Assembly (NCBI RefSeq): GCF_050948215.1
Contig: NW_027488637.1
Location: 744,001 to 808,000, forward strand
Source of the DNA: Halictus rubicundus
Taxonomy: Eukaryota; Arthropoda; Insecta; Hymenoptera; Halictidae
Reading direction: 5' to 3'
Length of the DNA: 64,000 nucleotides
The notes beneath the pieces are model-generated. The model was not told the origin of the DNA. It saw only the letters and a program-made list of their open reading frames with translations, and did no database searches. The first letter of the stretch is position 1. Every line of letters begins with the position of its first letter. Below are positions 1 to 14,600 of this stretch, one piece after another. The position numbers and the translations under genes are program-made.

Positions 1-49
1 TAATATCATCTATCCGTTCCTATTCTCTATCCTAACCTATTCTCTATCC
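1..49 (+). repeat. Marker A variant block (first of nine copies)
   Basis: A 49-bp unusual block containing CTATCCGTTCCTATTCTC followed by CCTAACCTATTC. Copies start at 1, 1,986, 3,061, 3,672, 4,753, 7,808, 10,075, 23,443 and 62,099. It occurs only in the diverged domains. Where the upstream sequence is visible (eight copies), it is preceded at 32 bp by a TATAATATCGT(A/G)TAC junction. It is a convenient landmark for higher-order repeat units; the successive spacings are 1,985, 1,075, 611, 1,081, 3,055, 2,267, 13,368 and 38,656 bp. Confidence 0.9.
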
Positions 50-3000
50 TATCCTCTATCCAATCCTCTATCCTATCCTATCTTCTATCCTATCCTATCC
101 TCTATCCTATCAAATCCCCTATCCTATCCTCTATCCCATCCTATCCTGTATCCTATCCAATCCTCAATCCTATCCTATCATCTATCCTCTATCCTATCCA
201 ATCCTCTATCGTATCCATTCCTCTATCCTATCATATCCTCTATCCTATAATATCCTCTATCCTATCCTATCCTCTATCCAATCCTCTAACCTATCCTGTC
301 CTCTATCCTATCCTATCCTCTATCCAATCATCTATCCTATCCTATCCTCTATCCTATTCCATCCTCTATCCTATCCTATCCTCTATCCTATCCTATCCTC
401 TATCCTATCCTATCCTCTATCCGATCCTATCCTCTATCCTATCCTATCCTCTATCCTATCAAATCCCCTATCCTATCCTCTATCCTACCCTATCCTCTAT
501 CCTATCCTATCCTCTATCCTATCCTATCCTCTATCCTATCCTATCCTCTATCCTATCCTATCCTCTATCCTATCCTATCCTCTATCCTATCCTATCCTCT
601 ATCCTATCCTATCTTCTATCCTATCCTATCCTCTATCCTATCAAATCCCCTATCCTATCCTCTATCCTATCCTATCCTGTATCCTATCCATTCCTCAATC
701 CTATCCTATCATCTATCCTCTATCCTATCCTATCCTCTATCCTATCCTATCCTCTATCCTATCCCATCCTCTATCCTATCCTATCGTCTATCCTATCCTC
801 TATCCTATCCTATCCTATCCTCTGTCCTATCCTATTTTCTATCCTATCCTATCCTCTATCCTATCCTCTATCCTATCCTCTGTCCTATCCTATCTTCTAT
901 CCTATCCTATCCTCTATCCTATCAAATCCCCTATCCTATCCTCTATCCTATCCTATCCTGTATCCTATCCATTCCTCAATCCTATCCTATCATCTATCCT
1001 CTATCCTATCCTATCCTCTATCCTATCCTATCCTCTATCCTACCCTATCATCTATCCTCAATCCTATCCAATCCTCTATCCTATCCATTCCTCTATCCTA
1101 TCCTATCCTCTATCCAATCCTCTATCCTATCCTATCCTCTATCCTATCCCATCCTCTATCCTATCCTATCCTCTATCCTAACCTATCCTCTATCCTATCC
1201 TATCCTCTATCCTATCCTATCCTCTATGCTATCCTATCCTCTATCCTCTATCCTATCCTATCCTCTATCCTATCCTATCCTCTATCCTATCCTATCCTCT
1301 ATCCGATCGTATCCTCTATCCTATCCTATCCTCTATCCTATCCTATCCTCTATAATATCCTATCCTGTATCCTATCCAATCCTCAATCCTATCCTATCAT
1401 CTATCCTCTATCCTTTCCAATCCTCTATCCTATCCATTCCTCTATCCTATCATATCCTCTATCCTATAATATCCTCTATCCTATCCTATCCTCTATCCAA
1501 TCCTCTAACCTATCCTATCCTCTATCCTATCCTATCCTCTATCCTATCCTATCCTCTATCCTATCGTATCCTCTATCCTATCCTATCTTCTATCCTATCC
1601 TATCCTCTATCTTATCAAATCCCCTATCCTATCCTCTATCCTATCCTATACTGTATCCTATCCAATCCTCTATCCTATCTTTTCATCTATCCTCAAGTCT
1701 ATTCTTTCCTGTATCCTATCCAATCCTCTATCCTATCCTATCCTCTATCGTATCGTATCCTCTATCCTATCCTATCTTCTATCCTATCCTATCCTCTATC
1801 CTATCAAATCCCCTATCCTATCCTCTATCCTATCCTATCCTCTATCCTATCCTATCCTCTATCCTATCCTATCCTCTATCCTATCCTATCCTCTATCCTA
1901 TCCTATCCTCTATCCTATCCTATCCTCTATCCTATCCTACCCTCTATAATATCGTATACTCTATCATATCCTATCCTCTATCCTATAATATCATCTATCC
2001 GTTCCTATTCTCTATCCTAACCTATTCTCTATCCTATCCTCTATCCAATCCTCTATCCTATCCTATCTTCTATCCTATCCTATCCTCTATCCTATCAAAT
2101 CCCTATCCTATCCTCTATCCCATCCTATCCTGTATCCTATCCAATCCTCAATCCTATCCTATCATCTATCCTCTATCCTATCCAATCCTCTATCGTATCC
2201 ATTCCTCTATCCTATCATATCCTCTATCCTATAATATCCTCTATCCTATCCTATCCTCTATCCAATCCTCTAACCTATCCTGTCCTCTATCCTATCCTAT
2301 CCTCTATCCAATCATCTATCCTATCCTATCCTCTATCCTATTCCATCCTCTATCCTATCCTATCCTCTATCCTATCCTATCCTCTATCCTATCCTATCCT
2401 CTATCCGATCCTATCCTCTATCCTATCCTATCCTCTATCCTATCCTATCCTCTATCCTATCCTATCCTGTATCCTATCCAATCCTCAATCCTATCCTTTC
2501 ATCTATCCTCTATCCTATCCAATCCTCTATCCTATCCATTCCTCTATCCTATCCTATCCTCTATCCAATCCTCTATCCTATCCTATCCTCTATCCTATCA
2601 AATCCCCTATCCTATCCTCTATCCTATCCTATCCTCTATCCTATCCTATCCTCTATCCTATCCTATCCTCTATCCTATCCTATCCTCTATCCTATCCTAT
2701 CCTCTATCCTATCCTATCCTCTATCCTATTCTATCCTCTATCCTATCCTATATTCTATCCTATCCTATCCTCTATCCTATCAAATTCCCTATCCTATCCT
2801 CTATCCTATCCTATCCTGTATCCTATCCAATCCTCAATCCTATCCTATCATCTATCCTCTATCCTATACTATCCTCTATCCTATCCTATCTTCTATCCTA
2901 CCCTATCATCTATCCTCAAGTCTATCCTTTCCTGTATCCTATCCAATCCGCTATCCTATCCTATCCTCTATCCTATCCTATCCAATCCCCTATCCTATGC

Positions 3001-5069
3001 TCTATCCTATCCTACCCTCTATAATATCGTATACACTATCATATCCTATCCTCTATCCTATAATATCATCTATCCGTTCCTATTCTCTATCCTAACCTAT
3101 TCTCTATCCTATCCTCTATCCAATCCTCTATCCTATCCTATCTTCTATCCTATCCTATCCTCTATCCTATCCTATCCTCTATCCAATCCTCTAACCTATC
3201 CTATCCTCTATCCTATCCTATCCTCTATCCTATCCTATCCTCTATCCTATCGTATCCTCTATCCTATCCTATCTTCTATCCTATCCTATCCTCTATCTTA
3301 TCAAATCCCCTATCCTATCCTCTATCCTATCCTATACTGTATCCTATCCAATCCTCTATCCTATCTTTTCATCTATCCTCAAGTCTATTCTTTCCTGTAT
3401 CCTATCCAATCCTCTATCCTATCCTATCCTCTATCGTATCGTATCCTCTATCCTATCCTATCTTCTATCCTATCCTATCCTCTATCCTATCAAATCCCCT
3501 ATCCTATCCTCTATCCTATCCTATCCTCTATCCTATCCTATCCTCTATCCTATCCTATCCTCTATCCTATCCTATCCTCTATCCTATCCTATCCTCTATC
3601 CTATCCTATCCTCTATCCTATCCTACCCTCTATAATATCGTATACTCTATCATATCCTATCCTCTATCCTATAATATCATCTATCCGTTCCTATTCTCTA
3701 TCCTAACCTATTCTCTATCCTATCCTCTATCCAATCCTCTATCCTATCCTATCTTCTATCCTATCCTATCCTCTATCCTATCAAATCCCCTATCCTATCC
3801 TCTATCCCATCCTATCCTGTATCCTATCCAATCCTCAATCCTATCCTATCATCTATCCTCTATCCTATCCAATCCTCTATCGTATCCATTCCTCTATCCT
3901 ATCATATCCTCTATCCTATAATATCCTCTATCCTATCCTATCCTCTATCCAATCCTCTAACCTATCCTGTCCTCTATCCTATCCTATCCTCTATCCAATC
4001 ATCTATCCTATCCTATCCTCTATCCTATTCCATCCTCTATCCTATCCTATCCTCTATCCTATCCTATCCTCTATCCTATCCTATCCTCTATCCGATCCTA
4101 TCCTCTATCCTATCCTATCCTCTATCCTATCCTATCCTCTATCCTATCCTATCCTGTATCCTATCCAATCCTCAATCCTATCCTTTCATCTATCCTCTAT
4201 CCTATCCAATCCTCTATCCTATCCATTCCTCTATCCTATCCTATCCTCTATCCAATCCTCTATCCTATCCTATCCTCTATCCTATCAAATCCCCTATCCT
4301 ATCCTCTATCCTATCCTATCCTCTATCCTATCCTATCCTCTATCCTATCCTATCCTCTATCCTATCCTATCCTCTATCCTATCCTATCCTCTATCCTATC
4401 CTATCCTCTCCTCTATCCTATTCTATCCTCTATCCTATCCTATATTCTATCCTATCCTATCCTCTATCCTATCAAATTCCCTATCCTATCCTCTATCCTA
4501 TCCTATCCTGTATCCTATCCAATCCTCAATCCTATCCTATCATCTATCCTCTATCCTATACTATCCTCTATCCTATCCTATCTTCTATCCTACCCTATCA
4601 TCTATCCTCAAGTCTATCCTTTCCTGTATCCTATCCAATCCGCTATCCTATCCTATCCTCTATCCTATCCTATCCAATCCCCTATCCTATGCTCTATCCT
4701 ATCCTACCCTCTATAATATCGTATACACTATCATATCCTATCCTCTATCCTATAATATCATCTATCCGTTCCTATTCTCTATCCTAACCTATTCTCTATC
4801 CTATCCTCTATCCAATCCTCTATCCTATCCTATCTTCTATCCTATCCTATCCTCTATCCTATCAAATCCCCTATCCTATCCTCTATCCCATCCTATCCTG
4901 TATCCTATCCAATCCTCAATCCTATCCTATCATCTATCCTCTATCCTATCCAATCCTCTATCCTATCCATTCCTCTATCCTATCCTATCCTCTATCCAAT
5001 CCTCTATCCTATCCTATCCTCTATCCTATCCCATCCTCTATCCTATCCTATCCTCTATCCTATCCTATC

Positions 5070-6175
5070 CTCTATCCAATCCTCTATCCTATCCTATCCT
5101 CTATCCTATTCCATCCTCTATCCTATCCTATCCTCTATCCTATCCTATCCTCTATCCTATCCTATCCTCTATCCGATCCTATCCTCTATCCTATCCTATC
5201 CTCTATCCTATCCTATCCTCTATCCTATCCTATCCTGTATCCTATCCAATCCTCAATCCTATCCTATCCTCTATCCTATCAAATCCCCTATCCTATCCTC
5301 TATCCTATCCTATCCTGTATCCTATCCTATCCTCTATCCTATCGTATCCTCTATCCTATCCTCTATCCTATCCTATCCTCTATCCTATCCTATCCTCTAT
5401 GCTATCCTATCCTCTATCCTATCCTATCCTCTCTCCTATCCAATCCTCTATCCTATTCATTCCTCTGTCCTATCATATCCTCTATCCTATCCTATCCTCT
5501 ATCCTATCCGATCCTCTATCCTCTATCCTATCCTATCCTCTATCCTATCCTATCCTCTATCCTATCCTATCCTCTATCCTATCCCATCCTCTATCCTATC
5601 CTATCCTCTATCCTATCCTATCCTCTATCCAATCCTCTATCCTATCCTATCCTCTATCCTATTCCATCCTCTATCCTATCCTATCCTCTATCCTATCCTA
5701 TCCTCTATCCTATCCTATCCTCTATCCGATCCTATCCTCTATCCTATCCTATCCTCTATCCTATCCTATCCTCTATCCTATCCTATCCTGTATCCTATCC
5801 AATCCTCAATCCTATCCTATCCTCTATCCTATCAAATCCCCTATCCTATCCTCTATCCTATCCTATCCTGTATCCTATCCTATCCTCTATCCTATCGTAT
5901 CCTCTATCCTATCCTCTATCCTATCCTATCCTCTATCCTATCCTATCCTCTATGCTATCCTATCCTCTATCCTATCCTATCCTCTCTCCTATCCAATCCT
6001 CTATCCTATTCATTCCTCTGTCCTATCATATCCTCTATCCTATCCTATCCTCTATCCTATCCGATCCTCTATCCTCTATCCTATCCTATCCTCTATCCTA
6101 TCCTATCCTCTATCCTATCCTATCCTCTATCCTATCCTATCCTCTATCCTATCCTATCCTCTATCCTATCCTATC
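5070..6175. repeat. 553-bp tandem duplication within satellite
   Basis: Two successive segments share the same order of rare variants at a 553-bp offset. CTCTATCCAATCC occurs at 5,070 and 5,623, and CTCTCTCCTATCCAATCC follows at about 5,429 and 5,982. Length is not a whole number of 17-bp monomers, so the exchange joined units of different length. The outer limits are approximate because the flanks are also satellite. Confidence 0.75.
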
Positions 6176-8657
6176 CTCTATCCTATCCTATCCTCTATCC
6201 TATCCTATCCTCTATCCTATCCTATCCTCTATCCTATCCTATCCTCTATCCTATCCTATCCTGTATCCTATCCAATCCTCAATCCTATCCTATCATCTAT
6301 CCTCTATCCTATCCAATCCTCAATCCTATCCTATCATCTATCCTCTATCCTATCCAATCCTCTATCCTATCCATTCCTCTATCCTATCCTATCCTCTATC
6401 CAATCCTCTATCCTATCCTATCCTCTATCCTATCCCATCCTCTATCCTATCCTATCCTCTATCCTATCCTATCCTCTATACTATCCTATCCTCTATCCTA
6501 TCCTATCCTCTATCCTATCCTCTATCCTATCCTCTATCCTATCCTATCCTCTATCCTATCCTATCCTCTATCCTATCCTATCCTCTATCCTATCCTATCC
6601 TCTATCCTATCCTATCCTCTATCCTATCCTATCCTCTATCCTATCCTATCCTCTATCCCATCCTATCCTGTATCCTATCCAATCCTCAATCCTATCCTAT
6701 CATCTATCCTCTATCCAATCCAATCCTCTATCGTATCCATTCCTCTATCCTATCATATCCTCTATCCTATAATATCCTCTATCCTATCCTATCCTCTATC
6801 CAATCCTCTAACCTATCCTGTCCTCTATCCTATCCTATCCTCTATCCAATCCTCTATCCTATCCTATCCTCTATCCTATTCCATCCTCTATCCTATCCTA
6901 TCCTCTATCCTATCCTATCCTCTATCCTATCCTATCCTCTATCCTATCCTATCCTCTATCCTATCCTATCCTCTATGCTATCCTATCCTCTATCCTATCC
7001 TATCCTCTATCCTATCCTATCCTCTATCCTATCCTATCCTCTATCCTATCCTATCCTCTATCCTATCCTATCCTATCCTCTATCCTATCCTATCCTCTAT
7101 CCTATCCTATCCTGTATCCTATCCTATCCTCTATCCTATCGTATCCTCTATCCTATCCTCTATCCTATCCTATCCTCTATCCTATCCTATCCTCTATGCT
7201 ATCCTATCCTCTATCCTATCCTATCCTCTCTCCTATCCAATCCTCTATCCTATTCATTCCTCTGTCCTATCATATCCTCTATCCTATCCTATCCTCTATC
7301 CTATCCGATCCTCTATCCTCTATCCTATCCTATCCTCTATCCTATCCTATCCTCTATCCTATCCTCTATCCTATCCTCTATCCTATCCTATCCTCTATCC
7401 TATCCTATCCTCTATGCTATCCTATCTTCTATCCTATCCTATCCTCTATCCTATCCAATCCTCTATCCTATCCATTCCTCTGTCCTATCATATCCTCTAT
7501 CCTATCCTATCCTCTATCCTATCCTATCCTCTATCCTATCCTATCCTCTATCCTATCCTATCCTCTATCCTATCCAATCCTCAATCCTATCCTATCATCT
7601 ATCCTCTATCCTATACTATCCTCTATCCTATCCTATCTTCTATCCTACCCTATCATCTATCCTCAAGTCTATCCTTTCCTGTATCCTATCCAATCCGCTA
7701 TCCTATCCTATCCTCTATCCTATCCTATCCAATCCCCTATCCTATGCTCTATCCTATCCTACCCTCTATAATATCGTGTACACTATCATATCCTATCCTC
7801 TATCCTATAATATCATCTATCCGTTCCTATTCTCTATCCTAACCTATTCTCTATCCTATCCTCTATCCAATCCTCTATCCTATCCTATCTTCTATCCTAT
7901 CCTATCCTCTATCCTATCAAATCCCCTATCCTATCCTCTATCCCATCCTATCCTGTATCCTATCCAATCCTCAATCCTATCCTATCATCTATCCTCTATC
8001 CTATCCAATCCTCTATCGTATCCATTCCTCTATCCTATCATATCCTCTATCCTATAATATCCTCTATCCTATCCTATCCTCTATCCAATCCTCTAACCTA
8101 TCCTGTCCTCTATCCTATCCTATCCTCTATCCAATCCTCTATCCTATCCTATCCTCTATCCTATTCCATCCTCTATCCTATCCTATCATCTATCCTATCC
8201 TATCCTCTATCCTATCCTATCCTCTATCCGATCCTATCCTCTATCCTATCCTATCCTCTATCCAATCCTCTAACCTATCCTGTCCTCTATCCTATCCTAT
8301 CCTCTATCCAATCCTCTATCCTATCCTATCCTCTATCCTATTCCATCCTCTATCCTATCCTATCCTCTATCCTATCCTATCCTCTATCCTATCCTATCCT
8401 CTATCCTATCCTATCCTCTATCCTATCCTATCCTCTATGCTATCCTATCCTCTATCCTATCCTATCCTCTATGCTATCCTATCCTCTATCCTATCCTATC
8501 CTCTATCCTATCCTATCCTCTATCCTATCCTATCCTATCCTCTATCCTATCCTATCCTCTATCCTATCCTATCCTGTATCCTATCCTATCCTCTATCCTA
8601 TCGTATCCTCTATCCTATCCTCTATCCTATCCTATCCTCTATCCTATCCTATCCTCT

Positions 8658-11600
8658 ATGCTATCCTATCCTCTATCCTATCCTATCCTCTCTCCTATCC
8701 AATCCTCTATCCTATTCATTCCTCTGTCCTATCATATCCTCTATCCTATCCTATCCTCTATCCTATCCGATCCTCTATCCTCTATCCTATCCTATCCTCT
8801 ATCCTATCCTATCCTCTATCCTATCCTCTATCCTATCCTCTATCCTATCCTATCCTCTATCCTATCCTATCCTCTATGCTATCCTATCTTCTATCCTATC
8901 CTATCCTCTATCCTATCCAATCCTCTATCCTATCCATTCCTCTGTCCTATCATATCCTCTATCCTATCCTATCCTCTATCCTATCCTATCCTCTATCCTA
9001 TCCTATCCTCTATCCTATCCTATCCTCTATCCTATCCTATCCTCTATCCTATCCTATCCTCTATCCTATCCTATCCTCTATCCTATCCTATCCTCTATCC
9101 TATCCTATCCTCTATCCTATCCTATCCTCTATCCCATCCTATCCTGTATCCTATCCAATCCTCAATCCTATCCTATCATCTATCCTCTATCCTATCCAAT
9201 CCTCTATCGTATCCATTCCTCTATCCTATCATATCCTCTATCCTATAATATCCTCTATCCTATCCTATCCTCTATCCAATCCTCTAACCTATCCTGTCCT
9301 CTATCCTATCCTATCCTCTATCCAATCCTCTATCCTATCCTATCCTCTATCCTATTCCATCCTCTATCCTATCCTATCCTCTATCCTATCCTATCCTCTA
9401 TCCTATCCTATCCTCTATCCGATCCTATCCTCTATCCTATCCTATCCTCTATCCTATCCTATCCTCTATCCTATCCTATCCTGTATCCTATCCAATCCTC
9501 AATCCTATCCTATCATCTATCCTCTATCCTATCCAATCCTCTATCCTATCCATTCCTCTATCCTATCCTATCCTCTATCCAATCCTCTATCCTATCCTAT
9601 CCTCTATCCTATCAAATCCCCTATCCTATCCTCTATCCTATCCTATCCTCTATCCTATCCTATCCTCTATCCTATCCTATCCTCTATCCTATCCTATCCT
9701 CTATCCTATCCTATCCTCTATCCTATCCTATCCTCTATCCTATTCTATCCTCTATCCTATCCTATATTCTATCCTATCCTATCCTCTATCCTATCAAATT
9801 CCCTATCCTATCCTCTATCCTATCCTATCCTGTATCCTATCCAATCCTCAATCCTATCCTATCATCTATCCTCTATCCTATACTATCCTCTATCCTATCC
9901 TATCTTCTATCCTACCCTATCATCTATCCTCAAGTCTATCCTTTCCTGTATCCTATCCAATCCGCTATCCTATCCTATCCTCTATCCTATCCTATCCAAT
10001 CCCCTATCCTATGCTCTATCCTATCCTACCCTCTATAATATCGTGTACACTATCATATCCTATCCTCTATCCTATAATATCATCTATCCGTTCCTATTCT
10101 CTATCCTAACCTATTCTCTATCCTATCCTCTATCCAATCCTCTATCCTATCCTATCTTCTATCCTATCCTATCCTCTATCCTATCAAATCCCCTATCCTA
10201 TCCTCTATCCCATCCTATCCTGTATCCTATCCAATCCTCAATCCTATCCTATCATCTATCCTCTATCCTATCCAATCCTCTATCGTATCCATTCCTCTAT
10301 CCTATCATATCCTCTATCCTATAATATCCTCTATCCTATCCTATCCTCTATCCAATCCTCTAACCTATCCTGTCCTCTATCCTATCCTATCCTCTATCCA
10401 ATCCTCTATCCTATCCTATCCTCTATCCTATTCCATCCTCTATCCTATCCTATCATCTATCCTATCCTATCCTCTATCCTATCCTATCCTCTATCCGATC
10501 CTATCCTCTATCCTATCCTATCCTCTATCCTATCCTATCCTCTATCCTATCCTATCCTGTATCCTATCCAATCCTCAATCCTATCCTATCATCTATCCTC
10601 TATCCTATCCAATCCTCTATCCTATCCATTCCTCTATCCTTTCCTATCCTCTATCCAATCCTCTATCCTATCCTATCCTCTATCCTATCCCATCCTCTAT
10701 CCTATCCTATCCTCTATCCTATCCTATCCTCTATCCTATCCTATCCTCTATCCTATCCTATCCTCTATGCTATCCTATCCTCTATCCTATCCTATCCTCT
10801 ATCCTATCCTATCCTCTATCCTATCCTATCCTCTATCCTATCCTATCCTATCCTCTATCCTATCGTATCCTCTATCCTATGCTATCCTCTATCCTATCCT
10901 ATCCTCTATCCTATCCTATCATCTATCCTATCCTATCCTCTATCCTATCAAATCCCCTATCCTATCCTCTATCCTATCCTATCCTGTATCCTATCCTATC
11001 CTCTATCCTATCGTATCCTCTATCCTATCCTCTATCCGATCCTATCCTCTATCCTATCCTATCCTCTATCCTATCCTATCCTCTATCCTATCCTATCCTC
11101 TATCCTATCCTATCCTCTATCCTATCCTATCCTCTATCCTATCCTCTATCCTATCCTATCCTCTATCCTATCCTATCCTCTATCCTATCCTATCCTCTAT
11201 CCTATCCTATCCTCTGTCCTATCCTATCCTCTATCCTATCCTATCCTCTATCCTATCCTATCCTCTATCCTATCCTATCCTCTATCCTATCCTATCCTCT
11301 ATCCTATCCTATCCTCTATCCTATCCTATCCTGTATCCTATCCAATCCTCAATCCTATCCTATCATCTATCCTCTATCCTATCCAATCCTCAATCCTATC
11401 CTATCATCTATCCTCTATCCTATCCAATCCTCTATCCTATCCATTCCTCTATCCTATCCTATCCTCTATCCAATCCTCTATCCTATCCATTCCTCTATCC
11501 TATCCTATCCTCTATAGAATCCTCTATCCTATCCTATCCTCTATCCTATCCCATCCTCTATCCTATCCTATCCTCTATCCTATCCTATCCTCTATACTAT

Positions 11601-14600
11601 CCTATCCTCTATCCTACCCTATCCTCTATCCTATCCTATCCTCTATCCTATCCTATCCTATCCTCTATCCTATCGTATCCTCTATCCTATGCTATCCTCT
11701 ATCCTATCCTATCCTCTATCCTATCCTATCATCTATCCTATCCTATCCACTATCCTATCAAATCCCCTATCCTATCCTCTATCCTATCCTATCCTGTATC
11801 CTATCCTATCCTATATCCTATCCTATCATCTATCCTATCCTCTATCCGATCCTATCCTCTATCCTATCCTATCCTCTATCCTATCCTCTATCCTATCCTC
11901 TATCCTATCCTATCCTCTATCCTATCCTATCCTCTATCCTATCCTATCCTCTATCCTATCCTATCCTCTATCCTATCCTATCCTCTATCCTATCCTATCC
12001 TCTATCCTATCCTATCCTCTATCCTATCCTATCCTCTATCCTATCCTATCCTCTATCCTATCCTATCCTCTATCCTATCCTATCCTCTATCCTATCCTCT
12101 ATCCTATCCTCTATCCTATCCTCTATCCTATCCTCTTTCCTTTCCTATCCTCTATCCTATCATATCCTCTATCCTATCCTATCCTCTATGCTATCCTATC
12201 CTCTATCCTATCCTATCCTCTATCCTATCCTTTCCTCTATCCTATCCTATCCTCTATCCTATCCTATCCTCTATCCTATCCTATCCTCTATGCTATCCTA
12301 TCCTCTATCCTATCCTATCCTCTATCCTATCCTATCCTCTATCCTATCCTATCCTAAGCTCTATCCTATCGTATCCTCTATCCTATGCTATCCTCTATCC
12401 TATCCTATCCTCTATCCTATCCTATCATCTATCCTATCGTATCCACTATTGTATCAAATCCTCTATCCTATCCTCTATCCTATCCTATCCTGTATCCTAT
12501 CCTATCCTATATCCTATCCTATCCTCTATCCTATCCTCTATCCGATCCTATCCTCTATCCTATCCTATCCTCTATCCTATCCTCTATCCTATCCTCTATC
12601 CTATCCTATCCTATCCTCTATGCTATCCTATCCTCTATCCTATCCTATCCTCTATCCTATCCAATCATCTAACCTATCCATTCCTCTGTCCTATCATATC
12701 CTCTATCCTATCCTATCCTCTATCCTATCCTATCCTCTATCCTATCCTATCCTCTATCCTATCCTATCCTCTATCCTATCCTATCCTCTATCCTATCCTA
12801 TCCTCTATCCTATCCTATCCTCTATCCTATCCTATCCTCTATCCTATCCTATCCTCTATCCGATCCTATCCTCTATCCTATCCTATCCTCTATCCTATCC
12901 TCTATCCTATCCTCTATCCTATCCTCTATCCTATCCTCTATCCTATCCTATCCTCTATCCTATCCTATCCTCTATCCTATCCTATCCTCTATCCTATCCT
13001 ATCCTCTATGCTATCCTATCCTCTATCCTATCCTATCCTCTATCCTATCCTATCCTCTATCCTATCCTATCCTCTATCCGATCCTATCCTCTATCCTATC
13101 CTATCCTCTATCCTATCCTATCCTCTATCCTATCCCATCCTCTATCCTATCCTATCCTCTATCCTATTCTATCCTCTATCCTATCCTATCCTCTATGCTA
13201 TCCTATCCTCTATCCTATCCTATCCTCTATCCTATCCTATCCTCTATCCTATCCTATCCTCTATCCGATCCTATCCTCTATCCTATCCTATCCTCTATCC
13301 TATCCTATCCTCTATCCTATCCTATCCTCTATCCTATCCTATCCTCTATCCTATCCTATCCTGTATCCTATCCAATCCTCAATCCTATCCTATCATCTAT
13401 CCTCTATCCTATCCAATCCTCTATCCTATCCATTCCTCTATCCTATCCTATCCTCTATCCAATCCTCTATCCTATCCTATCCTCTATCCTATCCCATCCT
13501 CTATCCTATCCTATCCTCTATCCTATCCTATCCTCTATCCTATCCTATCCTCTATGCTATCCTATCCTCTATCCTATCCTATCCTCTATCCTATCCTATC
13601 CTCTATCCTATCCTATCCTCTATCCGATCCTATCCTCTATCCTATCCTATCCTCTATCCTATCCTATCCTCTATCCTATCCTATCCTCTATCCTATCCTA
13701 TCCACTATCCTATCCTATCATCTATCCTGTCCTATGCTCTATCCTATCCTATCGTCTATCCTATCCTCTATCCTATCCTCTCCTCTATCCTATCCTATCC
13801 TCTATCCTATCCCATCCTCTATCCTATCCTATCCTCTATCCTATCCTATCCTCTATCCTATCCTATCTTCTATCCTATCCCATCCTCTATCCTATCCTAT
13901 CCTCTATCCTATCCTATCCTCTATCCTATCCTATCCTCTATTCTATCCTATCCTCTATCCTATCCTATCCTCTATCCTATCCTCTATCCTATGCTATCCT
14001 CTATCCTATCCTATCCTCTATCCTATCCTATCATCTATCCTATCCTATCCTCAATCCTATCAAATCCCCTATCCTATCCTCTATCCTATCCTATCCTGTA
14101 TCCTATCCTATCCTCTATCCTATCCTCTATTCGATCCTATCCTCTATCCTATCGTATCCTCTATCCTATCCTCTATCCTATCCTCTATCCTATCCAATCC
14201 TCTATCCTATCCATTCCTCTGTCCTATCATATCCTCTATCCTATCCTATCCTCTATCCTATCCTATCCTCTATCCTATCCTATCCTCTATCCTATCCAAT
14301 CCTCTATCGTATCCTAACCTCTATCCTATCCTATCCTCTATCCTATACTATCCTCTATCCTCTATCCTATCCTATCCTCTATCCTATCCTATCCTCTATC
14401 CTATCCTATCCTCTATCCTATCCTATCCTCTATCCTATCCTATCCTCTATCCTATCCTATCCTCTATCCTATCCTATCCTCTATCCTATCCTATCCTCTA
14501 TCCTATCCTATCCTCTATCCTATCCTATCCTCTATCCTATCCTATCCTCTATCCTATCCTATCCTCTATCCTATCCTATCCTCTATCCGATCCTATCCTC

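Larger units (their letters stand above)
1..10766. repeat. 17-bp satellite array, diverged domain
   Basis: Tandem array of the plus-strand monomer CCTCTATCCTATCCTAT with 7-, 12- and 22-bp length variants. This domain has many more substituted monomers than those to its right: TCAAATCCCC, TCAAATTCCC, CCAATCCTCAATCC, CCATTCCTCTGTCC, TATCCTCAAGTC and the CTATAATATCGT junction. These are arranged in long recurring blocks. The segment from 1,986 recurs from 3,672 (about 1.08 kb, differing by small indels), and its first 450 bp or so also match position 1. The block beginning at 7,808 recurs at 10,075. A 553-bp tandem duplication lies at about 5.07-6.18 kb. No gene is seen. The plus strand is open over long stretches only because the monomer has no stop codon. 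Confidence 0.95.
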